Of a stretch of 7,485 bases of DNA, positions 1 through 6,481 are shown piece after piece; position 1 is the first letter of the stretch, and every line of letters starts with the position of its first letter. Made by a program: the position numbers and the translations under genes. The notes under the pieces were generated by a model. The model was not told the DNA's origin and searched no databases. It worked only from the letters and a program-made list of their open reading frames with translations. This DNA is from Thermodesulfobacteriota bacterium (GTDB taxonomy: Bacteria; Desulfobacterota; Desulfomonilia; Desulfomonilales; Desulfomonilaceae), in contig JAUPKT010000079.1 of the NCBI GenBank assembly GCA_030837305.1, positions 1-7,485 on the forward strand. The letters are read 5' to 3'.

Positions 1-771
1 CCATTCTATTGATAGTCTTCCCCCCAGCAGTTGTACCTCAACCGGGCTGTCCACGAGGCCCTTCAACCTGGCTGCCACCGCAGATGCACACGCACCCGTG
101 CCGCACGAAAGTGTTATCCCGCTGCCACGCTCCCATACGCGCATACAAAGAGCGGAACGGGAAACAACTTTCACAAACTCTACATTCGTTTTCTGTGGAA
201 ACAGTGAGTGGGTCTCAATATCTGGGCCGTAGCGACTGGGCAGGTCTTCGATGTCTCCCTCTTGAAAAATCACACAATGAGGATTCCCCATTGATATGAA
301 TGAACAGAGGAAAGTGCGCCCCCGGACCTCTACCGGCCAATCGATCACCGGACCGGCCGCATCATCCAAAGCAACGGGTATCTCTTTCACGGCGAATGCC
401 GGGAACCCCATGCCTACTCGTACGGAGGCCGTCAACCCATCGTCTCCGGTTATGATTTCGACGGTCTTGATCCCGGCCCTCGTTTGAAAAGTCAGATTCT
501 TTTGACGTGCGAGACCGCAATCGTACACGTACTTGGCGAGACAGCGAATACCGTTTCCGCACATCTCCGCCACTGAACCGTCCGAGTTCAAGTAATCCAT
601 GAAAAAATCCGCGTCGCACGATTGCCGTACCACTATAACACCGTCCCCTCCTATGCCGGCTCTTCTGTCACAGAGCTTCGCAACATCAGCCGGCGAGAGT
701 AAGACGCGATTACCCAAATCCTCAATGACGATAAAGTCGTTCAGCGTTCCATGCATCTTTTGAAAGGGCAT
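1..771 (-). CDS. dapF: Diaminopimelate epimerase, C-terminus cut by window edge
   Basis: The product converts LL- to meso-diaminopimelate in the cytoplasm, the penultimate step to lysine and the source of the peptidoglycan cross-linking residue. Translation of the minus strand gives 257 uninterrupted codons, open to the window edge. Both catalytic cysteine motifs are present: AEMCGNGIRC (C71) and SCGTGACAS (C223). SMGNPH and WERGSG, also family signatures, are there too. The visible end, GGRLSIEW, matches the start of the last family strand, so with a usual length near 275 residues only about 15-20 are missing. I chose the ATG at 771 because MPFQKMHG matches the family N-terminus; an in-frame ATG two codons upstream (777) is possible, and neither has a good Shine-Dalgarno sequence. 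One oddity is HGTLNDF where the family usually has HGxGNDF. The gene is divergent from the small membrane protein gene. The identification is secure. Confidence 0.96.
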   Translation of the reverse strand, partial: MPFQKMHGTLNDFIVIEDLGNRVLLSPADVAKLCDRRAGIGGDGVIVVRQSCDADFFMDYLNSDGSVAEMCGNGIRCLAKYVYDCGLARQKNLTFQTRAGIKTVEIITGDDGLTASVRVGMGFPAFAVKEIPVALDDAAGPVIDWPVEVRGRTFLCSFISMGNPHCVIFQEGDIEDLPSRYGPDIETHSLFPQKTNVEFVKVVSRSALCMRVWERGSGITLSCGTGACASAVAARLKGLVDSPVEVQLLGGRLSIEW

Positions 772-891
772 GATCATAGCCGGAGATTAATCCATTCTCG
801 TCTTCTTCTCAACCCCAAAAGAAGGTCTTTTTACACATCCGAAATTCCAGAGCCGATCTCCGCACAGAACATCCCTCTGGCCTCCAAGGCA

Positions 892-920
892 TTGAAACCG
901 GTGGAAAATGATGAAATAAT
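892..920 (+). promoter_or_regulatory. Predicted sigma70-type promoter for the small membrane protein gene
   Basis: TTGAAA at 892-897 and AATAAT at 915-920 are separated by exactly 17 bases. Each box matches the sigma70 consensus at five of six positions. Initiation would fall near 927, leaving a leader of about 40 bases before the ATG at 967. It sits in the divergent gap between dapF and the small gene and is the best promoter-like sequence I found by eye in the window. I saw no comparable promoter facing dapF. Confidence 0.55.
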
Positions 921-966
921 CCGTCTAACAACAAGTTCGTTTTGAGAATTGGTCTCAGTAAGTCTG

Positions 967-1182
967 ATGAAATACCTCGGAATCATTGTTCTTTTACTGG
1001 TGATTTTCTACAGTGTCGGACACGTGGTCTCACGGCAGTCCCAACAATTGGGGCAAGACTCCCTGAAGCAGAAAATGGTCTTTGCTGCAAGGAAATTCCA
1101 TGTCGTCATAGGAGCCGTCGCCGTAGTGATAGTCGTCTTTTACTTTGTGAGACTCCTCATTCATATGATCCAACCGTGGTAA
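967..1182 (+). CDS. Small two-helix membrane protein, function unknown
   Basis: This 71-residue protein is not one I recognise. It has two strongly hydrophobic segments, about residues 4-22 and 46-66. Between them is a polar, net basic linker of some 23 residues rich in Q, K and R, so it should be a hairpin in the inner membrane. The basic linker suggests the loop is cytoplasmic with both ends outside, which is inference from the positive-inside rule. The ATG at 967 is preferred because the peptide then begins directly with the first helix; an in-frame TTG at 949 would add six residues. Neither has a clear ribosome-binding site. A near-consensus promoter about 50 bases upstream and the protein-like hydrophobicity pattern argue for a real gene. 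It is transcribed divergently from dapF and stands alone. Confidence 0.62.
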   Translation: MKYLGIIVLLLVIFYSVGHVVSRQSQQLGQDSLKQKMVFAARKFHVVIGAVAVVIVVFYFVRLLIHMIQPW

Positions 1183-1184
1183 CC

Positions 1185-1227
1185 GGAACGCTACAGTAAG
1201 AGTTACCCGCCGTTCCTAAAAGATTTT
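1185..1227 (+). terminator. Possible weak terminator after the small membrane protein gene
   Basis: GGAACG at 1185-1190 can pair with CGTTCC at 1211-1216, and a TAAAAGATTTTT tail follows. The stem is only six pairs with a 20-base loop. The U-run is separated from the stem, so an efficient intrinsic terminator is doubtful. Its position just after the stop codon at 1180-1182 is what makes it plausible. Confidence 0.25.
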
Positions 1228-1410
1228 TGGCATCACTCGCAATAACATCCTGGACATCCGGGACTCATCGAATGGGGCAACATAAGCAATGAAGCAACCC
1301 CAGCCCTGGGGAGTATTTTGAAGATTCGTGAGAGCAATCTGACCTTGGTGTTGCGACCCCCTCCACAATGTACCTCGACACTTGCAAGAGATTTGCCCTG
1401 TCTTTTCTAA

Positions 1411-1454
1411 GGAAAAAAGGACCTGCTTCTCTGCTTCGAGATGCAAGTCCTTTC
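1411..1454 (-). terminator. Rho-independent terminator of the thiolase gene
   Basis: Read on the minus strand, a 10-pair stem (AAGGACTTGC with GCAGGTCCTT, plus-strand arms 1443-1452 and 1417-1426) continues past one mismatch into TCTC/GAGA and closes with a six-base loop. A run of six T follows. The pair at 1423/1446 is a G-U wobble in minus-strand RNA but would be a C-A mismatch in plus-strand RNA. That, with the T-run, fixes the direction. It lies about 95 bases beyond the thiolase stop codon. Confidence 0.85.
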
Positions 1455-1547
1455 AACGTCTTCAATATGAGGATTGCCGGTCAACTGGAGAACGTACACC
1501 CAGCTACCGTCATTTCAGGGGATTTTGAGAAGCGAGTCTTGCCTAAC

Positions 1548-2777
1548 TCATACAATCTCCACCGCGCATGCCATGGAAACACCACCACCGCCACACAACG
1601 TTGCCAGACCCAAGGAGTTGCCGCGTTTCATCATAGCATAGAGCAGCGATATTATGAGCCGTGCTCCAGTGCAGCCAACGGGATGCCCAAGCCCAATGCC
1701 GGATCCATTGACATTTGTGATCTCTCTGTTGAGACCGAGTTCCCGCTCACAACCGAGGTACTGAGCAGCGAAAGCCTCGTTTAGCTCTATCAATTCGAAA
1801 TCCCCCAGCGTCAGGCCGGAACTCTTGAGCAAGTTCTTAACTGCCGGCACAGGACTCAAGCCCATGATGGTGGGGTGGCACGCGCCCATACCGACAGCTT
1901 TAATCTTGGCCAACGGCTTTATTCCTTCCGCTTTGGCGCGTTCCCCAGACATGATAACCATGGCAGCAGCTCCATCATTGATCCCGCTGGAGTTACCTGC
2001 AGTAACGGTACCCGTTTTGGGTATGAATACAGGACTTAACCGAGTAAGTGCCTCCATGGTAAGGCCGGGCCGAAAGTGTTCGTCCTTGTCAAATACCTTA
2101 GGATCGCCCTTTTTCTGTGGTACCAACACAGGAACTATTTCATCAGCGAACGACCCATCCTTTGTCGCGCGTTCGACATTGTTGTGGCTTCTCAACGCTA
2201 TTTCGTCCTGCTCCTGTCTCGTGATTCCATGTTTTGCCGCAACAAACTCCGCCGTGTGTCCCATGATGTAGGGCTTGCCCCTGAAGAACTCTACGGGACC
2301 ATCCTGTGGATAGGGTAAAATGTGGGAACCGCAATGTAACCCCGTCTGCATAGCGTCTGTAATGACGTCTGTTCCCATGCGTATGCCCCATCTTGCCTTC
2401 TCTATGGTGTACGGGACACCCGACATGTGTTCCACCCCACCAACTAAAAGGATGTCCGCCACCCCAGCGCGTATCATGGCCGCTCCGGACAACGTTGCCT
2501 CCATGCCCGATATGCAGACCCTGTTGATGGTAACTGCCGGGACGGAATCCGGGATGCCCGCTATAAGTGCGCCTATTCTCGTCACATTCATAGCGTCTGT
2601 AGGATTGAGACAACACCCGAAACGTACGTCGTCTATGATATCGGGCGAGATTCCTGCCCTTTCAACGGCTGCTTTCATGGGCACACTTGCAATTGTAGAA
2701 GCGTGCACGTCCCGAAGAGTGCCTCCGTAGGCGCCAATAGCTGTACGACAGGCCGACACTATCACAACATCAGACAT
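1548..2777 (-). CDS. Thiolase family protein (acetyl-CoA acetyltransferase-like)
   Basis: The 409-residue product is a cytoplasmic thiolase, of a family that condenses two acyl-CoA or cleaves 3-oxoacyl-CoA with CoA. The catalytic set is complete: nucleophile C88 in NRVCISGMEA, N333 in NEAFAAQ, H365 in GLGHPVGCTGAR and C395 in LCGGGGVS. The N-terminal VIVSACRTAIGAYGGTL is the usual family start. Compared with biosynthetic thiolases, the covering loop at about residues 146-173 carries roughly a dozen extra residues (SHILPYPQDGPVEFFRGKP). It ends in YIMGHTAE where Zoogloea-type enzymes have YHMG-TAE, so the chain specificity may differ. The start is supported by AGGAAGGA at 2785-2792, seven bases before the ATG. 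The gene is monocistronic or follows the response regulator across a 171-base gap, and ends at a strong terminator. The family is certain; the direction and substrate are not, so I give no gene symbol. Confidence 0.93.
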   Translation of the reverse strand: MSDVVIVSACRTAIGAYGGTLRDVHASTIASVPMKAAVERAGISPDIIDDVRFGCCLNPTDAMNVTRIGALIAGIPDSVPAVTINRVCISGMEATLSGAAMIRAGVADILLVGGVEHMSGVPYTIEKARWGIRMGTDVITDAMQTGLHCGSHILPYPQDGPVEFFRGKPYIMGHTAEFVAAKHGITRQEQDEIALRSHNNVERATKDGSFADEIVPVLVPQKKGDPKVFDKDEHFRPGLTMEALTRLSPVFIPKTGTVTAGNSSGINDGAAAMVIMSGERAKAEGIKPLAKIKAVGMGACHPTIMGLSPVPAVKNLLKSSGLTLGDFELIELNEAFAAQYLGCERELGLNREITNVNGSGIGLGHPVGCTGARLIISLLYAMMKRGNSLGLATLCGGGGVSMACAVEIV

Positions 2778-2819
2778 GATGACGTCCTTCCTCTCGAACT
2801 ATCAAAATCAAACATTTTT

Positions 2820-2833
2820 CCCCGCTCACGGGG
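2820..2833 (-). promoter_or_regulatory. GC hairpin in the thiolase upstream region
   Basis: CCCCG and CGGGG enclose a four-base loop, giving a compact hairpin on either strand. On the minus strand it is followed by AAAAATGTTTGATTTT, so the T-rich part is displaced from the stem. It may be a weak terminator for the response regulator transcript or part of the thiolase leader, about 40 bases before the start codon. The sequence does not decide between these. Confidence 0.3.
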
Positions 2834-2863
2834 CTTGTCCACGCGTCAGCGTCTCCCACTATC

Positions 2864-2877
2864 CAGGTCATGACCTG
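2864..2877. promoter_or_regulatory. 14-bp perfect palindrome, candidate operator
   Basis: CAGGTCATGACCTG reads identically on both strands. It lies in the gap between the response regulator and the thiolase, 87 bases upstream of the thiolase ATG. Perfect palindromes of this size in a gap suit a dimeric regulator of the TetR or GntR kind, but I do not recognise the site as that of a named regulator and no such gene is in view. Confidence 0.35.
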
Positions 2878-2948
2878 TCGCCGACTGCCTGACGGTGGCC
2901 CATGGAACGGTATGCCCATACTCCATGTCGGGCGGATTCTTCGAAAAA

Positions 2949-3470
2949 CTACTTGATTATGGCGCCGTCTTCGATGGTGAGTTTCTTTTCGAAGTCCTGC
3001 CAGAAGTTTTCTTCTGACTTGCGCCAATCGGAACCGAATTTCTTATTGAACAAGGTACCCACTTGGTCCAAAGCCTTGCTCCATACGGATTGGTAATTGA
3101 GTTTTAATACGTCCTCCAAGAAAGGAACCAGTGAACCCAGTTTTTCTTTGGGCAAATAGGCGCGGGCTCCCAATTGAATCGACTTTTTGAGAGCTTCCGG
3201 ACTAAAAGCATGCGCGGTAAGCATGACTACTGGAAAACCGGCATTCTCCGCTATCTGCAACAAATCAAAACCCCGCACCCCCATGATGTCCAAAATGACC
3301 AGGTCGTATGTATACGAGACCAAATACTGCTGAGCCTTCTCGAATGTCGTTGCCGTGTGAAGAGTCACATTTGCGGCCTCGGACAATTCCTCTTCAATTA
3401 TGTCGAGAACGTCCTCCTCGTCATCTACCGCCAAAACCAACTTGTCTTTCAAGATTTCAGAGCTTGCCAT
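2949..3470 (-). CDS. Response regulator: receiver domain with short uncharacterised C-terminus
   Basis: The 173-residue product begins with a CheY-like receiver domain, about residues 9-122. It shows the acidic pair D16/D17 in VDDEED, the phosphoacceptor D61 in VILDIMG, T85 in MLTAH and K108 in LPKEK, so it should be phosphorylated by a histidine kinase. The remaining ~50 residues are polar and probably helical, with several W and F (near QSVWSKAL, SDWRKSEENFW). They match no DNA-binding or enzymatic output domain that I can name. It therefore probably acts by protein contact or as a phosphate relay. No kinase gene is adjacent, so the partner is unknown. The ATG at 3470 has AGAGGA seven bases upstream. 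The gene is divergent from glgP; a functional link with glycogen use is possible but unsupported. Confidence 0.93.
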   Translation of the reverse strand: MASSEILKDKLVLAVDDEEDVLDIIEEELSEAANVTLHTATTFEKAQQYLVSYTYDLVILDIMGVRGFDLLQIAENAGFPVVMLTAHAFSPEALKKSIQLGARAYLPKEKLGSLVPFLEDVLKLNYQSVWSKALDQVGTLFNKKFGSDWRKSEENFWQDFEKKLTIEDGAIIK

Positions 3471-3889
3471 CGGAAATCCTCTTCTTTAGGGATATGGACC
3501 GACCAACTCCCCTTGCATTTTTTTGGTTGTTGCCTTTGAACGTCACAAGAATTACGTCATCCTGCAACTGTTGGTTTCTTAACAAATGCATGTCAGTCGG
3601 GGGATGAACGCCTATCAGACACCGCCGATTATACTCCATAATGCTTACCTATACAGGGCATGGAAGTCAACTTTTTCTGTCATTCAAACGCGAAATGATT
3701 CTCGGGAAGTCCATTATCACTCGGGCAAGCAACCAACTTCATACACATCCGAAAAGTGCAGCATCGACTTGAGAACAGTTCTACAACCAATACTTCCTGA
3801 CGTGAACCAATTCGTGCTAATCTATTTAAAGGGCGTGAAAGAAACTTGAATCACGTCCATTCCACCGTTTACCATCTTTCGAGGTGAGG
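3471..3889. other. Divergent intergenic region between response regulator and glgP
   Basis: This 419-base, AT-richer stretch should hold promoters for both flanking genes. On the minus strand there is a perfect TATAAT at 3633-3628, but no -35 box at the right distance; it would give a ~150-base leader for the response regulator. On the plus strand TGCTAATCT at 3815-3823 resembles an extended -10 for glgP, again without a good -35. A 60-codon minus-strand frame (3457-3639) overlaps the regulator start, and an 87-codon plus-strand frame crosses the middle (3586-3849). Neither has convincing family resemblance or a good ribosome-binding site. Confidence 0.5.
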
Positions 3890-6445
3890 ATGCCCCTAAG
3901 AAAATACGTTGTCGTACCGCCAACGCGAGGACGTCTTGAAAGCCTGCGAGAAATAGCCGGCAATCTCTGGTTTTGTTGGAACACCGAGGCCGTTGAACTC
4001 TTCGAGTACCTTGACGAGGATCTGTGGCACGATACAAACCACAACCCGCTCCAAACATTGGTTCGCCTCTCAAGTCATCGTCTCGCTGAAATAAGTAATG
4101 ATGATGGTTACTTGGAGCATGCCGAACGCGTGAGGCATAAGTTTCGGGCCTATATGGCGCGATCGCGCTCTTACGATTATCATCTCCAACATCCCGTTGA
4201 CTTTGTGACTGCCTACTTTTCCCTCGAGTTCGGTCTCACCGAATGTCTGCCCATATACTCCGGCGGTCTGGGGGTCTTGGCCGGGGATCATCTCAAGTCG
4301 GCCAGCGATCTTAGTGTCCCCCTGGTAGCGGTGGGACTCATGTATAGGCAGGGATATTTCTGCCAAAGCCTCACACCGGACGGGTGGCAACAGGAATATT
4401 ACCCGGTCACTGAGATCGATACGCTCCCTCTCGAAAGACAAACAGATCCGTCCGGTCCACCTCTGTTGCTCGAAGTCGATCTGGCAGGCGAGAAACTACT
4501 CTACCGTATCCTCAAGACCAGTGTTGGAAGGGTGGCTCTGTATTTACTCGATACGGATATTCCAGAAAATCCTCCCCGGCTCAGAGCGTTGACGGCGCGA
4601 CTCTACGGCGGGGACACGGAGATGAGAATGAGGCAAGAGATACTCCTCGGCATGGGGGGAGTAAAGGCCTTGCAATCATTGGGTATTGACTGTTCCGTCT
4701 ATCACCTCAATGAAGGCCATGCTGCTTTCACGCTCATCGAACGCATTCGATCTTGTGTCGAGGAACAGGGACTGTCCCTTGAAGAAGCAATGGAATTGGT
4801 CAGGAGTCAGAGCGTCTTGACCATACACACTCCTGTCCCGGCAGGTAATGACGTCTTCGATCGCTCACTTATGGAAAAATACTTTAGCACCCTGTGTTCA
4901 CGCCTAGGGTTGGACTTCGAGGCTTTCTTGGGCCTCGGGCGGAAGGTTCCCGAGGATCACACGGAAGGCTTTTGGATGCCGGTGCTGGGCCTGAGACTGA
5001 CATCAAGGGCCAATGGAGTCAGCAAACTCCACGGAAGAGTTACCCGAAACATGTGGCGTCAGGTTTGGCCAAATGCAGAAGAGGATGATGTTCCCATCAT
5101 GCCGGTGACAAATGGAGTCCACATTCCTTCGTACATCTCGCGCGAATTGGCAAGACTCTACGACAGATATCTGGGACCAGGATGGATAGAGGATCCTGAC
5201 AACCAAAAAGTTTGGCAGCGAGCGGAAAAGATACCTGATACCGAGTTGTGGCGAACCCATGAGCGTTGCAGAAGTCGTCTTGTCTATTTTGTCCGTAGGG
5301 AACTCGTTCGTCAACTCAAAGCTCAGAACGCATCATTTGAAAAGATTGAAGGGGCAGAAAATATCCTGAATCCAGAGGCTCTCACGATTTGCTTCGGCAG
5401 ACGATTTGCTACATATAAACGTGCCACCCTGATTTTTCGTGATCCAGAGAGATTGGCGCGCATTGTGGGACATCCCGACCGGCCAATTCAACTTATCATC
5501 GCGGGCAAGGCTCATCCGGCAGATGATACAGGGAAACATCTCATCAGGAGAATAATCGAACTGAGCAAGAAGCCGGATTTTCGAGGAAGAGTGGCTTTTC
5601 TGGAAAATTACGATATCAATATCGCCAGATACATGGTTCAGGGGGCAGATATATGGCTTAACACCCCTCGAAGACCTCTGGAAGCGTGCGGCACCTCCGG
5701 CATGAAGGCATCGGCAAATGGCGCCCTGAACCTCAGCGTCTTGGATGGCTGGTGGGATGAAGGGTTCCGAGGTGACAACGGTTGGGCCATCGGAGGGGGA
5801 GAGGAGTATGAAAATCCCGATTATCAGGACGATATAGAAAGTCGAGCACTATATGATCTCCTTGAAGAGAGCGTCGGCCCGCTTTTCTATGATCGAGGTA
5901 TAGACGACGTTCCGCGGAGATGGATCGCAATGATGAAAAGATCCATCCAAACCATTTGTCCGATCTTCAATTCACACAGAATGGTGTCCGAATACGTGGA
6001 AACCTGCTACGTCCCGGCAGCCCGCAACTACCGTGAACTGAAAGCCGACCACTTCGCCGGTCTGAAGAATATGGTTCAGTGGAAAAAGACAATCAGAGAA
6101 AATTGGAACAAGATTGCCATCATGGATGTACAGGTCTCCACTGACGAGACTCCCATAAAGGGGAAACGACTCAAAGTGAATGTCATCGTGAATACTGCCG
6201 GACGGAGCCCAAATGAACTCCGGGTGAAGTTGCTTCACGGGCCGGTCGACCTGGGTGACAATTTCAAACTACGCTACTCGAGCACCTTGACCCCGGTCGA
6301 GAACCCCGAGCATGACGGCAACGTTGTCTTTTCGGGTCAATTCCCTCTCACCCATACGGGCCTGTATGGTTATTTGGTGAGGATAACCACTGAGCATCCA
6401 AACCTTTCATTCTCTGAAAGTTTTGATCTTGTCCACGAGGGCTAG
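3890..6445 (+). CDS. glgP: Alpha-glucan (glycogen) phosphorylase, DUF3417-containing type
   Basis: The 851-residue cytoplasmic enzyme should release glucose 1-phosphate from glycogen or maltodextrin by phosphorolysis using pyridoxal phosphate. An N-terminal DUF3417-like segment (about residues 17-56, with GNLWFCWN and NHNP) precedes the catalytic domain. There, SLEFGLTECLPIYSGGLGVL (from about 111), HLNEGHAAF, IHTPVPAGND, VTNGVHIP and FGRRFATYKR are all as in the family. EACGTSGMKASANGALN supplies the cofactor lysine, K606. The last ~105 residues form a separate beta-rich segment after the catalytic core. The ATG at 3890 is preferred over the in-frame GTG at 3884 because GAGGT (3881-3885) sits correctly for it and overlaps the GTG. 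The length fits this short-type phosphorylase rather than the MalP/rabbit-muscle type. No other glycogen genes are adjacent. The gene converges on the polyferredoxin gene with a 36-base gap and no visible terminator. Confidence 0.96.
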   Translation: MPLRKYVVVPPTRGRLESLREIAGNLWFCWNTEAVELFEYLDEDLWHDTNHNPLQTLVRLSSHRLAEISNDDGYLEHAERVRHKFRAYMARSRSYDYHLQHPVDFVTAYFSLEFGLTECLPIYSGGLGVLAGDHLKSASDLSVPLVAVGLMYRQGYFCQSLTPDGWQQEYYPVTEIDTLPLERQTDPSGPPLLLEVDLAGEKLLYRILKTSVGRVALYLLDTDIPENPPRLRALTARLYGGDTEMRMRQEILLGMGGVKALQSLGIDCSVYHLNEGHAAFTLIERIRSCVEEQGLSLEEAMELVRSQSVLTIHTPVPAGNDVFDRSLMEKYFSTLCSRLGLDFEAFLGLGRKVPEDHTEGFWMPVLGLRLTSRANGVSKLHGRVTRNMWRQVWPNAEEDDVPIMPVTNGVHIPSYISRELARLYDRYLGPGWIEDPDNQKVWQRAEKIPDTELWRTHERCRSRLVYFVRRELVRQLKAQNASFEKIEGAENILNPEALTICFGRRFATYKRATLIFRDPERLARIVGHPDRPIQLIIAGKAHPADDTGKHLIRRIIELSKKPDFRGRVAFLENYDINIARYMVQGADIWLNTPRRPLEACGTSGMKASANGALNLSVLDGWWDEGFRGDNGWAIGGGEEYENPDYQDDIESRALYDLLEESVGPLFYDRGIDDVPRRWIAMMKRSIQTICPIFNSHRMVSEYVETCYVPAARNYRELKADHFAGLKNMVQWKKTIRENWNKIAIMDVQVSTDETPIKGKRLKVNVIVNTAGRSPNELRVKLLHGPVDLGDNFKLRYSSTLTPVENPEHDGNVVFSGQFPLTHTGLYGYLVRITTEHPNLSFSESFDLVHEG

Positions 6446-6481
6446 AACTTCCTGGAATCAATGATCTTGCCCTCGGCAGAA

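Larger units (their letters stand above)
1183..1547. other. Intergenic region between convergent genes, no convincing gene
   Basis: This 365-base stretch separates the end of the small membrane protein gene from the end of the thiolase gene. Short open frames cross it on both strands, but their translations lack domain signatures and they have no ribosome-binding sites. Its recognisable content is structural: the strong minus-strand terminator at 1411-1454, a short inverted repeat at 1298-1311 (CCCCAG and CTGGGG, two bases apart), and overlapping complementary pairs at 1178-1216 just after the small gene. Confidence 0.6.

Noticed and set aside
1298..1311. CCCCAG/CTGGGG inverted repeat as a terminator
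   Set aside because: The stem is short with a tiny loop and neither strand has a proper T-run directly after it.
1368..1784. 138-codon plus-strand frame overlapping the thiolase end and the terminator
   Set aside because: It runs through the minus-strand terminator and antisense to the thiolase C-terminus; no ribosome-binding site or family resemblance.
2143..2616. 157-codon minus-strand frame inside the thiolase gene, and plus-strand frames at 1825-2271 and 2320-2730
   Set aside because: All lie wholly within the thiolase, whose reading frame carries complete catalytic motifs; their translations have no domain signature.
2770..3027. 85-codon minus-strand frame between response regulator and thiolase
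   Set aside because: It overlaps the regulator's C-terminus out of frame and the thiolase start; very arginine-rich shadow-like composition and it would read through the palindrome and hairpin.
3628..3670. TTGACT and TATAAT on the minus strand as a promoter for the response regulator
   Set aside because: The two boxes are 31 bases apart, far from the 16-18 needed, so they cannot form one sigma70 promoter.
3586..3849. 87-codon plus-strand frame in the gap before glgP
   Set aside because: No ribosome-binding site, no recognisable domain, and an AT-richer context typical of a promoter region.
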